64,000 nucleotides of DNA from Pigmentiphaga aceris. Lineage in GTDB: Bacteria > Pseudomonadota > Gammaproteobacteria > Burkholderiales > Burkholderiaceae_B. The stretch's first letter is position 1. Each line of letters begins with the position of its first letter. The stretch spans positions 5,084,001 to 5,148,000 of the forward strand of contig NZ_CP043046.1 of NCBI RefSeq assembly GCF_008119665.1, written 5' to 3'. The position numbers and the translations under genes are program-made. Positions 1 to 9,329 of the stretch are shown piece by piece. The notes beneath the pieces were generated by a model, which ran no database searches, had not been told where the DNA came from, and saw only the letters and a list, made by a program, of their open reading frames with translations.

Positions 1-1
1 C

Positions 2-430
2 GCACGTTCACTGAATTTCGCGGTGGACTTCGAGACCGATCCGCTGCCGCAGAATCGCGTCACGCCCAGCAAGACCAAGAAAGATGCGCTGGGCATTCCG
101 TTGCCGGAAATCTACTACAGCGTGAACGACTACTGGAAGGCCGGCCGTGACTTTGCGGTCAAGGACCTGACCAAGATGGCGAGCCTGATCAACGGTCAGA
201 TCCAGAAGATGGACACCAACCCGCAGGATCGCCAGCACATCATGGGCACGACCATCATGGGTGCCGATCCGAAGACCTCGGTGGTGGACAAGGACGGCCG
301 TGCGCACGACCATCCGAACCTGTTCATGGTGGGCACCAACATCATGCCGGCCATGGGCTGTGTGAACCCGACGCTGACGGGCGCTGCGGTCACCTTGCGT
401 ACCGCAGCGGTGATGCTCAAGGAAGTCTGA
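2..430 (+). CDS. GMC-family FAD oxidoreductase, C-terminal part
   Basis: Only the last 142 codons are present; the frame is open to the left edge, so the start lies outside the window. The visible part is the GMC C-terminal domain. A His-x-x-Gly-Thr stretch (HIMGTTIMG, His codon at 236) and a later NPTLT segment (Asn codon at 365) sit where GMC enzymes place the His and Asn of the active site next to the flavin. The wording around NIMPAMGCVNPTLT resembles membrane-linked gluconate/sorbitol/alcohol dehydrogenase large subunits, which pass electrons to a cytochrome c subunit. Such a partner would lie to the left and cannot be checked here. A strong terminator follows directly. Confidence 0.85.
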   Translation, partial: ARSLNFAVDFETDPLPQNRVTPSKTKKDALGIPLPEIYYSVNDYWKAGRDFAVKDLTKMASLINGQIQKMDTNPQDRQHIMGTTIMGADPKTSVVDKDGRAHDHPNLFMVGTNIMPAMGCVNPTLTGAAVTLRTAAVMLKEV

Positions 431-451
431 GCGTCACCAGATGTTGAGAGA

Positions 452-490
452 ACGCCCCCGGTTCGGAAGATTCCGCACCGGGGGCGTTTT
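452..490 (+). terminator. Rho-independent terminator after the GMC gene
   Basis: An 11-bp perfect stem, ACGCCCCCGGT (452-462) pairing with 477-487, encloses a second inner stem (CGGAA/TTCCG). A short T run follows at 487-491. It lies 22 bases after the GMC stop codon. Confidence 0.85.
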
Positions 491-507
491 TCATCTGACG
501 CCGCAGT

Positions 508-972
508 TCAGCGAGACTGCACTCGCAGACGCGCACCCGGGCGAAGCTGGAACGCCGGGACCGTGCGCCCGGTAAGCCGTACACCATTCGTATCCCAGAT
601 CATCATCTGCACCGGGAAGGATTCGTTGCGGGTCATGTTGTCGATGACCGCGACCAGCTGGGTGGCGGCACCATCGATGTACGGATTCCACGCATAGACC
701 CCGTACTGCCCGTACCAGACAACCGGCGCATCGGCAGTGAGCTGCGGAGACTGGCACAGCACGATGCCACGCTGCGCCAGCACACGCAGCGCACCCACGG
801 GAACGCCACGCAGCATCGGCATGCTCACGTCCTTGCTGTAGTCGGGGCATACGCTGGCGCTATAGGCGTCGGCATTCTCACGTACTTCCAGATCGGATTG
901 CGCCATCGCGGGCACAGCCGCGCCAAGCGCCATCACGCAGGCCGCAGTGCCCAGTAAAAAGCGGTGTTTCAT
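508..972 (-). CDS. Small exported protein of unknown function
   Basis: A 154-residue protein with a clear Sec signal peptide (positive MKHR start, hydrophobic core, AMA-Q cleavage site near residue 24). The start is supported by AGGAGA about 8 bases upstream. The mature part has two Cys residues (in SVCPDYSK and IVLCQSP) that could form a periplasmic disulfide. I recognise no family. It is monocistronic between the GMC terminator and the convergent end of the immunity-like pair's neighbourhood, with 81 bases to the end of the ankyrin lipoprotein gene upstream. A periplasmic location is inferred from the signal peptide only. Confidence 0.7.
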   Translation of the reverse strand: MKHRFLLGTAACVMALGAAVPAMAQSDLEVRENADAYSASVCPDYSKDVSMPMLRGVPVGALRVLAQRGIVLCQSPQLTADAPVVWYGQYGVYAWNPYIDGAATQLVAVIDNMTRNESFPVQMMIWDTNGVRLTGRTVPAFQLRPGARLRVQSR

Positions 973-1053
973 CGTTCGTTCTCCTGTGCTTGGAATGCGT
1001 TCTGCATATCTGTCCTGCTCATCCGCGCTGCCCAGCCATTGCAGGGCGCGTCG

Positions 1054-3240
1054 TCATTGCTTGTCTGCCTTCTTGCGGCCTTCTGTACCTTCCTTGCCTT
1101 TCATTCCATCCGGCATCAACGCACGTCGAATTTCCGGCTCGGCAAACTCAGCGTAATCCACCGGCAATTTGCCTGCTTTGTCGCGAATGGTCCGGTCTGC
1201 CCCACGCGCCACCAGCAGGTCGACATCAGCCGGGAACACGGCCCGGTCTGCCGCCAGATGCAAGGGCGTGCGTCCCTGGTCATCCAGCACGTTGATGGGA
1301 ATGCCCAAGCCCAGCAGTCGGTCCATGAAAGCCACTTCCTCGGGGAAGATGGTTCGGGGTGGCGACTGCGACATCCGGTGGTGCAGCAAGGTCATGCCAC
1401 CCGGGGCTTTTTCCAGCGGGTCCAATCCTTTCGACATCATCAGATCGAACGGTTCTATACGGCTGCAGAAGAACAGCGAATTCAAGCCGTCGGCGCTGCG
1501 AATCAGCGGGTCGGCCCCGACTTCCAACAAGGCCAGTACCGTTTCCATCGAGGTGTAACCTGCCGTCAACAACGCCCCTTGCAGGGGGGTGTAACCGTAC
1601 TCACCCGCTTCTCGGCCCCGCGATACCGCCAGCATATTCACGTCTGCGCCATGCGCTGCGAACAAACGGATCAACTCGGCAGAACGCGCATAGTGCAGCA
1701 CCGTATAGCCGGCACTGTCCTGCGCATGGATGTCCGCCCCGTAGCGCAGCAGATACTCTGCGGCAACCATGTCGGCGCGCATCAGAATGGTCGTGCTGTT
1801 GTCCCAGCGCGCATCGGGCTCGGCACCTGCCTTCAACAAGGCGTCCAGCATGCCCTCGTAGGTGGCGGGGCTGGCGTAACGATCCGTCAGATGCTTGATT
1901 TCGGATGCGCGCATTTCTTCGCGCATCTGGATCATGTCCGCGCTGGAAAGCACTTTGGATTGAGAACGGGCATCTGATCTCTCCTGCTCGGCACGGATGC
2001 GCTGCTCAAGCTCGGCCTTGCTCGGGGCCACGCTGCGGTAACGCTGCTCGACCAACAAGTGCAGCGGCCAGTGTCGCTGCGCCTTCCAGCCGTTGACGCG
2101 CGAGCCTTTCTCGATCAGCCATCGCACGGTTTCCAAGGAGCCCAGCTGCACCGCATCGTCCATGGGCAGGCGACGGGTGTTGATGGTGGCACCCTTGTTC
2201 ACCAGCAGCTGGATCATCGGCAGGTTGTCGTGCCGGACAGCGTAGTTCAGGGCGGTGCAGAATTCCTCATCCCAGGTCTGGTTCTCGAAGAACCAGTCGG
2301 TGTCGTTGACCACGTCCAGTCGTGGACCAGCAGCAATCGCACGTTCAACGCCAGGCAAGTCATCAGCACGTGCGGCGTGCAGCAAGTCGCGCTCGGCCTG
2401 CGTCTCAGCCACGATGCTGGGCGGTGGTTCATCGGGGCCCACGTCGGCCGGGTCTCTTTCCAGCCATGCCCGCCAACGTTTTCCGCCTTCGCTGTCTGCG
2501 CGCAGATAGTAGGTGTCGCCGTCCGCACGCCCGAACGGCATCCATGATGCCCACTCGGTGCCACCCATGCCCAGGCGCGACATCTCGGTCACGAAGGTGA
2601 ACAGATCCGGGGCGATCTCCATGCCGTGCAGCATGTCCAGCTCGTGACTGAAATAACGAACCGGCTGCGGGCCGTCTTCCTTGGACACATCGATGGTGAC
2701 CATGTCACCGTTGACCAGGCTGTAGAACGGAAACTGCTGATCCCACTTTGCCGGCCGCCCCGCAAGACTGGCGAGGTCTTCTCGCTGTAAGGAGCCCACC
2801 CATCCCCGGAAGCCCGGCACCGCCTGGCTGCGAATGTGGTCAATGTCCCAGACCGCGTTGTAGTTCGCGCTGCCGGTGGGCAACTCAAGTTGCTCCAACG
2901 GATGCTGCACCGACGGGATGCTCCAGCCAAAGGTCACGCAGGAAGACCGTTCCAGCAGTGCGCGCAACTGCGGTGGCAAAGGCTTGCCCATTGCCGCCTG
3001 CAAGCTCAGCAATTCGCCGCCCGATGCAGGCGGGGCAATGGAGAGCGGGGTCAGTCGCCAACCGCCTTTTTTGGCAATGCCTTCCATCCAGCGCAAGTTG
3101 GCTTTCAGTTCATCCCATTGGGCGTCGGTCATACGAGGTGTACTCCTTGAACATGCGGACAGGCCGCCGGTCAGCACCAAACCGGCAGCCAACTGAAGCA
3201 ACACACGACGCTGACTGTTTGCAATGGTCATCAAGGTCAT
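1054..3240 (-). CDS. Lipoprotein with SUKH/SMI1-KNR4-like domain and ankyrin repeats
   Basis: The start at 3240 is chosen because GAGG lies about 8 bases upstream and the product then begins with a lipoprotein signal (lipobox LSAC, Cys30); an in-frame start 69 bases further out lacks this logic. The 728-residue product has an N-terminal region that resembles SMI1/KNR4 (SUKH) domains (LPPQLRALLERSS, then TFGWSIPS) around residues 50-230. Residues about 320-720 carry ankyrin units such as GADIHAQDSAGYTVLHYA and DDQGRTPLHLAADRA. Both domain types are common in immunity proteins of polymorphic toxin systems. Membrane anchoring by lipidation is inferred. The gene starts 25 bases after the stop of the LRR/YwqG-type gene, so the two form an operon. 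Confidence 0.75.
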   Translation of the reverse strand: MTLMTIANSQRRVLLQLAAGLVLTGGLSACSRSTPRMTDAQWDELKANLRWMEGIAKKGGWRLTPLSIAPPASGGELLSLQAAMGKPLPPQLRALLERSSCVTFGWSIPSVQHPLEQLELPTGSANYNAVWDIDHIRSQAVPGFRGWVGSLQREDLASLAGRPAKWDQQFPFYSLVNGDMVTIDVSKEDGPQPVRYFSHELDMLHGMEIAPDLFTFVTEMSRLGMGGTEWASWMPFGRADGDTYYLRADSEGGKRWRAWLERDPADVGPDEPPPSIVAETQAERDLLHAARADDLPGVERAIAAGPRLDVVNDTDWFFENQTWDEEFCTALNYAVRHDNLPMIQLLVNKGATINTRRLPMDDAVQLGSLETVRWLIEKGSRVNGWKAQRHWPLHLLVEQRYRSVAPSKAELEQRIRAEQERSDARSQSKVLSSADMIQMREEMRASEIKHLTDRYASPATYEGMLDALLKAGAEPDARWDNSTTILMRADMVAAEYLLRYGADIHAQDSAGYTVLHYARSAELIRLFAAHGADVNMLAVSRGREAGEYGYTPLQGALLTAGYTSMETVLALLEVGADPLIRSADGLNSLFFCSRIEPFDLMMSKGLDPLEKAPGGMTLLHHRMSQSPPRTIFPEEVAFMDRLLGLGIPINVLDDQGRTPLHLAADRAVFPADVDLLVARGADRTIRDKAGKLPVDYAEFAEPEIRRALMPDGMKGKEGTEGRKKADKQ

Positions 3241-3265
3241 TTTGCGTGCCTCGCAGTTGCGCGAA

Positions 3266-5731
3266 TCAGCTGCTTTCCAGTCCGCAATACACATTGGAAA
3301 AATCACCACGCGCCAAGTCGCTCTTGTGGATCACAAAGAAAATTTCACCGGCATCCCAGAAGCAAAAACCCGGCTTGCGATCGGACGACACGCGCAGCAA
3401 CACCATGAAGTCCTCGGCCTTACCTTTCAACGCATTCGCAGCCTCGATCTGCGGCGTGTCGTGTTGCATGAACACATAGGAATTCACGCCATGCGTGGGC
3501 TCGACTGGTGATGCTTTTTCAAGGTTGTGGGTCAGGCCTTCGGTCAGTTCGTACTCTTCTTCCAGCGGGTCCAGCACGCCGCCTGCCAGTGCAAAAGACT
3601 CGGTTGAATAGAACGACGGAACACTCACCCAAGGGGCTGCCGCCACGCGGAAAGGTGGATAGATGCCGTCATCGGCATCGATGAAATCTTCGTCGATGGA
3701 CAGCTCGCTTGCCGAACGCAAGGAGTTATCGCCATCGACGTGAATGACATGCGCCTGGATGCTTTCCTGCCCGGAAATGAAGAAGTACAAAGTGCCCGAT
3801 CGGGGCAGGTATGCCTGGTGCGCAGCCAGGTCGGCGCAGTTCAACTGGGCGATGAACTGGAAGCCTTTGGTCTCGCCCTGGTAATTGGCGAAGGTTGGAT
3901 AGTCGACGTTGGCAGGCAAGTCGGGCAAGCCACCGAAACGCGTGTTGCCGGTATCGCTGTAGTCGTCGGGTTCGGTGGTTTCCAGTGCGATGGTGCGCAG
4001 CGCCAGATCGCGGATCGCCTCGCGGTAAGGCTCCCAAGCCTCATCGGCCAGCACCGCATCAAGCTGCGCGAGCAAGGCCGGATCATGACGAGCCAGGAAG
4101 ACATCGTTGTCGAACGGTATCGTCCCTTGGCCGTCTGCACCCGGGTAGCGGTAATCCAGCAGGGTCTGCTTCTTCTCCAGTTCCAGCGCCAGGTCTTCAA
4201 TGTTTGCCAGACCCGCCGGCAGAGACACCAAAGGGTTGCGTTTGATGTTCAGGTATTTCAGCGCGGGCAGCTCCGCAAGTACCTCGGGCAGTGTGGCAAG
4301 CTGGTTGTCATCGACCGACAGGCTTCTCAGGCTTGGCGTGATGTGCGCCGGCAAATGCGCCAGGTGATTGTGCGACAGCACGCAGTATTCAAGCTCGGGC
4401 AAGGCCAGCACTGCTTCCGGGATCGACGTGATCTGACTCAATGTCAGATATAGCTTCTGCAACCCGCGCAGCTCAGCCAGCGCAGCAGGAATCTGCTTGA
4501 CGCCGGTGATGCTGGTGAACGCCAAGTACTTCAGGTTCTGCAGGCGCGCAATGTCGTCAGGAATTTCCTGCAGGGCTTGGGGCGAGCCGACCTCGGCCTG
4601 GCAGGCAATGCTCAGGGATTCAAGCGCGGTGTACTGGAAAAGCGCCTGGGGCAATTCGGCCATGCCCAGCTTGGTCACTTGCAGATGCCGTGGCAAATCA
4701 ACCGGCGCGCTGTACAGCTCGTCCAGCGTTCTGAAGCAGTATTGCGTCCAATCAAAGGTGTCCAGCGGCAGGCGTTTGGCAAACTGCACCACATGGCGCT
4801 CAGTCGGCTCGCTGCCCTGGAAGTAACCGGAAAATCCGACCCAGCCATCTTCCAGCACCAGTTCCCCATACAGGTTCAAGCTGTACTGAAAACCGCCCTT
4901 CCAGAGGTAGGCAAGATAGGTAGGATCGCGGTCGTTCTCAAAGGTGAATCGCCCTGTCGGTATCCCTGCGTGGTAAATCCCTTTGACCGAGAATCGCAGG
5001 TAGATCTGGCCGTCTTCGTAGTCGTTCAAAATCTGCGGGGCAGCATCGGGGGCGTCAATGCGCGCTTTCAGATCGATGGAAAGTTCGCTGCCGGTGTCAA
5101 AGCCAGCAGGGATGGTGTATTCGGTCTCGGGCAGATAGGTAAAAGCATGCCCGCCCACCACCAGGTATTCCTTGCCGTCCGCAGGTACGACGAATGGTGC
5201 TGCGGGGCTGGGTTCAGGTTCCGGTGCGGGCTTCTGCTTGCGCTGGCCCGACATGAGTGTCTTCAGCCCCTGCTGCTGCTCAGCCAAGGCAGCGGCCACA
5301 TCGCCAAAACCCCGGAAACTGCGCAAGACCTGCTCGAACACCGGGAAATATTCATCTTCCTGGCCGACCAGACAATCACCGGTCAACTCATAGTGATAGC
5401 CCTCGTCGGCCTCGACCATCGCAAAGTAGAAGGCGTATCCGGTTTCTGCCTCGACGGTGACCACATGGGCAACACGATCGTCCACTGAAAAGCTATACGC
5501 TTCGGTCAGCTCAGACGGGCCGCGCCGGTCAAGACACCATGTGCGAAAACGCTCGCCCAGATCGGCACCGCGCTTTTTCTTCAACAGAGAATTGTTGGCA
5601 ACACCGACGGTCAAGGTAACCATATCGTCGTTCAGCGCATGCTGGGCGCGCACCGACTGCAAAATGGGCCGCACGGACTCGAAGATGTCTGGAATGTCGA
5701 TGGAGAACGTGTCGGTCTTGACCTTATTCAT
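3266..5731 (-). CDS. DcrB-like / leucine-rich repeat / YwqG (DUF1963) multidomain protein
   Basis: An 821-residue cytoplasmic-looking protein. Residues 1-145 resemble DcrB/DUF1795-type folds. A Pro/Glu-rich linker covers about 165-185, and an unassigned middle part follows. About residues 360-530 contain leucine-rich repeats of the LPxxLxxLxxL type (LPEVLAELPALKYLNIKRN). The last ~230 residues match the YwqG/DUF1963 pattern (NTRFGGLPDLP near 595, YFFISGQESI, then a long acidic tail region). GAGGG lies about 10 bases before the ATG. It is the first gene of a two-gene operon with the ankyrin lipoprotein. LRR and YwqG domains are both known in bacterial immunity proteins; no toxin gene is visible next to it. 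The function is unproven. Confidence 0.7.
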   Translation of the reverse strand: MNKVKTDTFSIDIPDIFESVRPILQSVRAQHALNDDMVTLTVGVANNSLLKKKRGADLGERFRTWCLDRRGPSELTEAYSFSVDDRVAHVVTVEAETGYAFYFAMVEADEGYHYELTGDCLVGQEDEYFPVFEQVLRSFRGFGDVAAALAEQQQGLKTLMSGQRKQKPAPEPEPSPAAPFVVPADGKEYLVVGGHAFTYLPETEYTIPAGFDTGSELSIDLKARIDAPDAAPQILNDYEDGQIYLRFSVKGIYHAGIPTGRFTFENDRDPTYLAYLWKGGFQYSLNLYGELVLEDGWVGFSGYFQGSEPTERHVVQFAKRLPLDTFDWTQYCFRTLDELYSAPVDLPRHLQVTKLGMAELPQALFQYTALESLSIACQAEVGSPQALQEIPDDIARLQNLKYLAFTSITGVKQIPAALAELRGLQKLYLTLSQITSIPEAVLALPELEYCVLSHNHLAHLPAHITPSLRSLSVDDNQLATLPEVLAELPALKYLNIKRNPLVSLPAGLANIEDLALELEKKQTLLDYRYPGADGQGTIPFDNDVFLARHDPALLAQLDAVLADEAWEPYREAIRDLALRTIALETTEPDDYSDTGNTRFGGLPDLPANVDYPTFANYQGETKGFQFIAQLNCADLAAHQAYLPRSGTLYFFISGQESIQAHVIHVDGDNSLRSASELSIDEDFIDADDGIYPPFRVAAAPWVSVPSFYSTESFALAGGVLDPLEEEYELTEGLTHNLEKASPVEPTHGVNSYVFMQHDTPQIEAANALKGKAEDFMVLLRVSSDRKPGFCFWDAGEIFFVIHKSDLARGDFSNVYCGLESS

Positions 5732-5844
5732 GGTGCGCTGCCCTCGCCGGAATTAGTACCCCGGCGATATCAACACATCCTTTGCGCGCATACCGTAACC
5801 ATTGCTTGCGGCGGGCACGCAGCCCGCGCCTGCCGCCGCATCTC

Positions 5845-6972
5845 TCACGACCCAAGCTTGCTCCACCACGGCGAGAAGCTTTGTGTTTCATCTCCAACCC
5901 GAACTGGAGCGCCGATGCCCGGTGTCAGCAGACGATAAGGTCTGCCATTGGCCGCCGCCGTAATCCGTTTGAATGGTTCGTCCCAATCGTGGGCAGCGAT
6001 ACTGAAGCGGCCGATGTGGGCAGGCAGCAAAGCCTTGGTGCGCAAGTCTTCCGCTGCCTGGGCCGCTTGCTCCGGGAACATGTGGATATTGGCCCAGCGC
6101 CTGTCGTACTGCCCACTGTCCAAGGCCACCAGATCGAAGCCACCAAAGCGCTCACCAATCTCGCGGAAGTGCGGGCCGTAGCCGCTGTCACCACTGAAGA
6201 ACAGCTTGCGCTGCGGGGATTCCAGCGCAAACGCGACCCACAGCGTCTTGTGCCGGGTCAGCATGCGGCCAGAGTAATGACGGGCAGGCAGCACATGAAC
6301 GCGAAGTGAGTCGGCTTCACCTACGGAGCTGTTCCAATCGCGTTCGAGCACACGATCCAGCGGATACCCCCACTGCTCGAAATATTGCCCCATGCCAAGG
6401 CCGGTCACGACCTGCCCCACCTTGGGCAGCAAGGCCTTGATGCTCGGGTAGTCCAGGTGATCCCAGTGGTCGTGCGTGATCAGCAGGTAGTCGACGGCTG
6501 GCATATCGTCGGCGGTGTATGGCGTGGAGCCGGCGAATGCATCGTTGGCCCACGCAATCGGTGCCGCGCTGATGCTGAACACCGGATCGATCAGAATTTT
6601 CTTGCCGCCCAACTGCACGTAGTAAGACGAGTGGCCCAGCCACACCACCACGTCGTCCTGCAACGCCAGCGCTTTCAGGTCGACACGGGTGGCGGGCAAG
6701 GGTACCGGTGGCTTCAGGTTCGGGTTGCGGTCGACCAGCATCGACCACAGGTTTGCCGCGAAACCACGGCTTTCCTGCGTGCGCATCGGCGTATCGCTCA
6801 GGTTCTGGAAAATCCCGTCCCGATAATTGGGCGAGCGCTCGATGGCTTGCAAGCGTGCCCCAGACGGCAAGCTGCCGAATTTGGGATGCTGCAGATAGGC
6901 AAAGCCACCGACGACAAGCGCTGCGGCCAGACCCAGGATCGACAGGCCCGCGCGGCGCAGTCGTTTATTCAT
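5845..6972 (-). CDS. MBL-fold metal-dependent hydrolase (UlaG/NAPE-PLD-like), membrane-anchored
   Basis: A 375-residue protein with one N-terminal membrane segment (about residues 9-27) and a large catalytic part. The metal-binding signature THDHWDHLD (HxHxDH) is at about residues 157-165. Further ligands are likely in the ARHYSG segment, the FFSGDSGYGPHF segment and the LPAHIGRF segment near the C-terminus. This pattern is that of the beta-lactamase superfamily branch containing UlaG and N-acylphosphatidylethanolamine phospholipase D; the substrate is unknown. It lies upstream of the immunity-like pair on the same strand, but the 113-base gap argues for its own or a shared weak unit. The catalytic face is probably periplasmic if the N-terminus acts as an uncleaved anchor. 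Confidence 0.85.
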   Translation of the reverse strand: MNKRLRRAGLSILGLAAALVVGGFAYLQHPKFGSLPSGARLQAIERSPNYRDGIFQNLSDTPMRTQESRGFAANLWSMLVDRNPNLKPPVPLPATRVDLKALALQDDVVVWLGHSSYYVQLGGKKILIDPVFSISAAPIAWANDAFAGSTPYTADDMPAVDYLLITHDHWDHLDYPSIKALLPKVGQVVTGLGMGQYFEQWGYPLDRVLERDWNSSVGEADSLRVHVLPARHYSGRMLTRHKTLWVAFALESPQRKLFFSGDSGYGPHFREIGERFGGFDLVALDSGQYDRRWANIHMFPEQAAQAAEDLRTKALLPAHIGRFSIAAHDWDEPFKRITAAANGRPYRLLTPGIGAPVRVGDETQSFSPWWSKLGS

Positions 6973-7055
6973 GCTGATTCATTCAAGCTGTCCATAGACG
7001 ATCTTCAGGCAGCGATCGTAGAAGGAAAGCGCGTTCAGCATAAGGTCAGAAAAGT

Positions 7056-7092
7056 GCATGCAATGATGAGCGGCACTCATCAATTGCCATGC
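7056..7092 (-). terminator. Hairpin after corA, probable terminator
   Basis: A long imperfect hairpin: GCATGCAATGATGAG (7056-7070) pairs with 7076-7092 apart from two single-base bulges, with the loop CGGCA. Reading in the corA direction it lies about 25 bases after the stop codon and is followed by a short T-rich stretch. Confidence 0.5.
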
Positions 7093-7116
7093 AAGCTGCG
7101 ATTCAACCCCACACGT

Positions 7117-8094
7117 TCACAGCCATCCTTTGCGCCGGAAGCGGTAATACAGATAGCCGCAGACACTGGCCATCAGCAGCAAGGCCACCGGGTACCCATA
7201 ACGCCATTTCAGCTCGGGCATGGTGTCGAAGTTCATGCCCCAGATGCCAGCGAACGCCGTGCACACTGCAAAAATGGCGGCCCACGACGCCAGGCGCTTG
7301 GTGACTTCACTTTCCTCGATGGTGACCATCGACAGGTTCACCTGCATGGCACTGCCGATCGTGTCGCGCATGCCATCGATGGAGGCATTGATGCGATCCA
7401 AGTGGTCGACCACGTCGCGGAAGTATTCCTGCGAACCGACACAGACGTCCGGCACACGCCCGCCGTTCAGCTTGGAAGCAGCTTCCAGCAGCGGCGCAAC
7501 CGCATGCTTGAGCACCAGCGCGCGACGCTTCAGGTTGTACAGACGCTTGATCATCGTGCCGGCCGAACCGGCTTGCTCGAATATCTGCTGCTCGATGGCA
7601 TCAAGCTCGTCTTCCAAGGCGTCGATGACCGGGAAATAACGATCGACCACCGCGTCCATCAGCGCGTACAGCACAAAGCCGGAACCATTGCTGAGCAGGT
7701 GCGGTTCACGCTCGCAGCGTTCACGCACGCCCAGGAATCCCTGGCTGCTGCGGTTACGCACGGACAGCACATAGCTGCGTCCGACGAACACATCGACTTC
7801 ACCTACGTTGAGATCACCACTGCCGTCTTTCATGACTTCAACCAGCTGCATGACCACGAACAGCGAATCGCCATAGCGCTCGATCTTGGGACGCTGATGG
7901 CCGTGGTGTGCGTCTTCCACCGCCAGTTCATGCAGGTCGAACTCTTCCTTCATGTGGTCGAGTTCTTCCGGTGTCGCGTCGCTCAGCGCCACCCAGACGA
8001 AACAACCCGGTCGCGCAATGTAGTCGCTGATTTCGTCGGTGGAAATGTCGGCGAGTTTCTGGCCGTTTTCGTAGGCAACGCAGTTGATCAGCAT
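7117..8094 (-). CDS. corA: CorA-family magnesium/cobalt transporter
   Basis: A 325-residue protein with the CorA layout: a large soluble cytoplasmic domain followed by two C-terminal membrane helices (about residues 268-285 and 297-316). The pore signature GMNF lies at the end of the first helix (IWGMNFDTMPEL). It makes a homopentameric inner-membrane channel for Mg2+ and, in many members, Co2+ and Ni2+. The short basic C-terminus (RFRRKGWL) faces the cytoplasm, as in the family. The gene is alone, 22 bases clear of any neighbour on its 3' side hairpin. No Mg-sensing leader was seen upstream. Confidence 0.92.
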   Translation of the reverse strand: MLINCVAYENGQKLADISTDEISDYIARPGCFVWVALSDATPEELDHMKEEFDLHELAVEDAHHGHQRPKIERYGDSLFVVMQLVEVMKDGSGDLNVGEVDVFVGRSYVLSVRNRSSQGFLGVRERCEREPHLLSNGSGFVLYALMDAVVDRYFPVIDALEDELDAIEQQIFEQAGSAGTMIKRLYNLKRRALVLKHAVAPLLEAASKLNGGRVPDVCVGSQEYFRDVVDHLDRINASIDGMRDTIGSAMQVNLSMVTIEESEVTKRLASWAAIFAVCTAFAGIWGMNFDTMPELKWRYGYPVALLLMASVCGYLYYRFRRKGWL

Positions 8095-8191
8095 GACACG
8101 GTCCGCTTTGACGCTTTAAGAATGGCTGCGATACTGCCACGCTTCAGCGCAGGGTGACCAGGGGTGCAGATGTCGGATTAACCCCACATGG

Positions 8192-9256
8192 TCAACGCCG
8201 AAACCACAGCATCGACAGCGCACATGCCGCCACCAGCAGCAGTACCGCTGCCGCCGAAAACAGCGCACTGACCTCGGTTTCCCGGCGCTCCAGCGCGAAG
8301 CGGGCGGTAAGTTGACGGTATACCTGGCTCAGATCGGCGGCCGATCCGGCCTGGAAATATTCGCCGCCAGTAATCGTGGCAACTCCGCGCAACGCGGGTT
8401 CGTCCAACTGCATGTAATACCCCATGCCGGATTCATCCCCCGCCCCGCTCTGGGCTGAGCCGAATCCAACGGTGTAGACGCGTACGCCTCGCTGAGCGGC
8501 CATGCGTGCCGCATCTGCGGGATCGGGGCCAGCAGTGCGACGACCATCGCTCAACAGAATGATTGCGCCGTGACGATAAGAGCCAGGCTGTACCGGCTGG
8601 CGCTCCTGTTCCCGTTTGCGTATGGCGTCAGCCGCCTCGCGCTGGTCGAGCGAGGTGGCTGGGCGGCCGGCACGCGGCGAGACGCTGCCGAACAGGATCG
8701 CTTCCAGGTCGATGCCATCGTCGGGAAACAACACCGCCAGGGATTGAATCAGTCCGCTTCCAGTCGCCGTGCCGCGCTGAAGCTCGAAACGGTCGAGTGC
8801 GTCGAGCATGTCCTGTCGACTGTCGGTCGGACTTTGCACCACGGCCGTCGTGCCGGCAAACGACACGATGCCCAGTCGCACGCTGGACGGCAGGCCCACG
8901 ATCAGGTCGCGCGCGGCCGCTTGTGCGGCCACGATGCGCGACGGCGGCACGTCGGTTGCCATCATGCTGCGTGAGGTGTCCATGGCCAGCACCAGGGTCA
9001 GCGTATCGGCAGGCAAGGTAACGGTGGCGCTGGGGCGGGCGCAGGCCAGCAAGGCGGCAGCAAGCGCAAGCAGGAACAGGGCTGGGGGGATGTGACGCCT
9101 GAACCGCTGGCCGGGGCCGAGGGCGGCTCGGGGAAGCGCCAGGCTGGCGTAAAGCAGGGCGGCTTTCTTGCGCCGGGAGATCAGATACAGGTACGCAGCT
9201 GCCAGCAGTGGGAGTGCAAGCAACAACCAAAGCATGTGCGGCCACAGAAACTGCAT
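8192..9256 (-). CDS. VWA-domain membrane protein (BatA-like), paralogue of 12588-13685
   Basis: A 354-residue protein with the BatA layout: two N-terminal membrane segments (about 7-26 and 58-73), a von Willebrand A domain and a last membrane helix (about 333-351). The metal-dependent adhesion site is intact: DTSRS (DxSxS) near residue 95, a Thr in the SFAGTTA loop, and Asp in LSDGRR. AAGGAG lies 8 bases before the ATG. It faces away from the trypsin-like protease gene (64 bases between starts), so the two may share a divergent promoter. It resembles the VWA gene at the end of the moxR operon 3 kb away, including the PTMLWLL-like start, which suggests local duplication and inversion. Confidence 0.85.
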   Translation of the reverse strand: MQFLWPHMLWLLLALPLLAAAYLYLISRRKKAALLYASLALPRAALGPGQRFRRHIPPALFLLALAAALLACARPSATVTLPADTLTLVLAMDTSRSMMATDVPPSRIVAAQAAARDLIVGLPSSVRLGIVSFAGTTAVVQSPTDSRQDMLDALDRFELQRGTATGSGLIQSLAVLFPDDGIDLEAILFGSVSPRAGRPATSLDQREAADAIRKREQERQPVQPGSYRHGAIILLSDGRRTAGPDPADAARMAAQRGVRVYTVGFGSAQSGAGDESGMGYYMQLDEPALRGVATITGGEYFQAGSAADLSQVYRQLTARFALERRETEVSALFSAAAVLLLVAACALSMLWFRR

Positions 9257-9329
9257 GCCCTGCTCCTTGGCGCGTGGGTAAGACGATGGTACTTTAATTC
9301 CACGGCTGGACGAGACCTCGGTGGCGACA

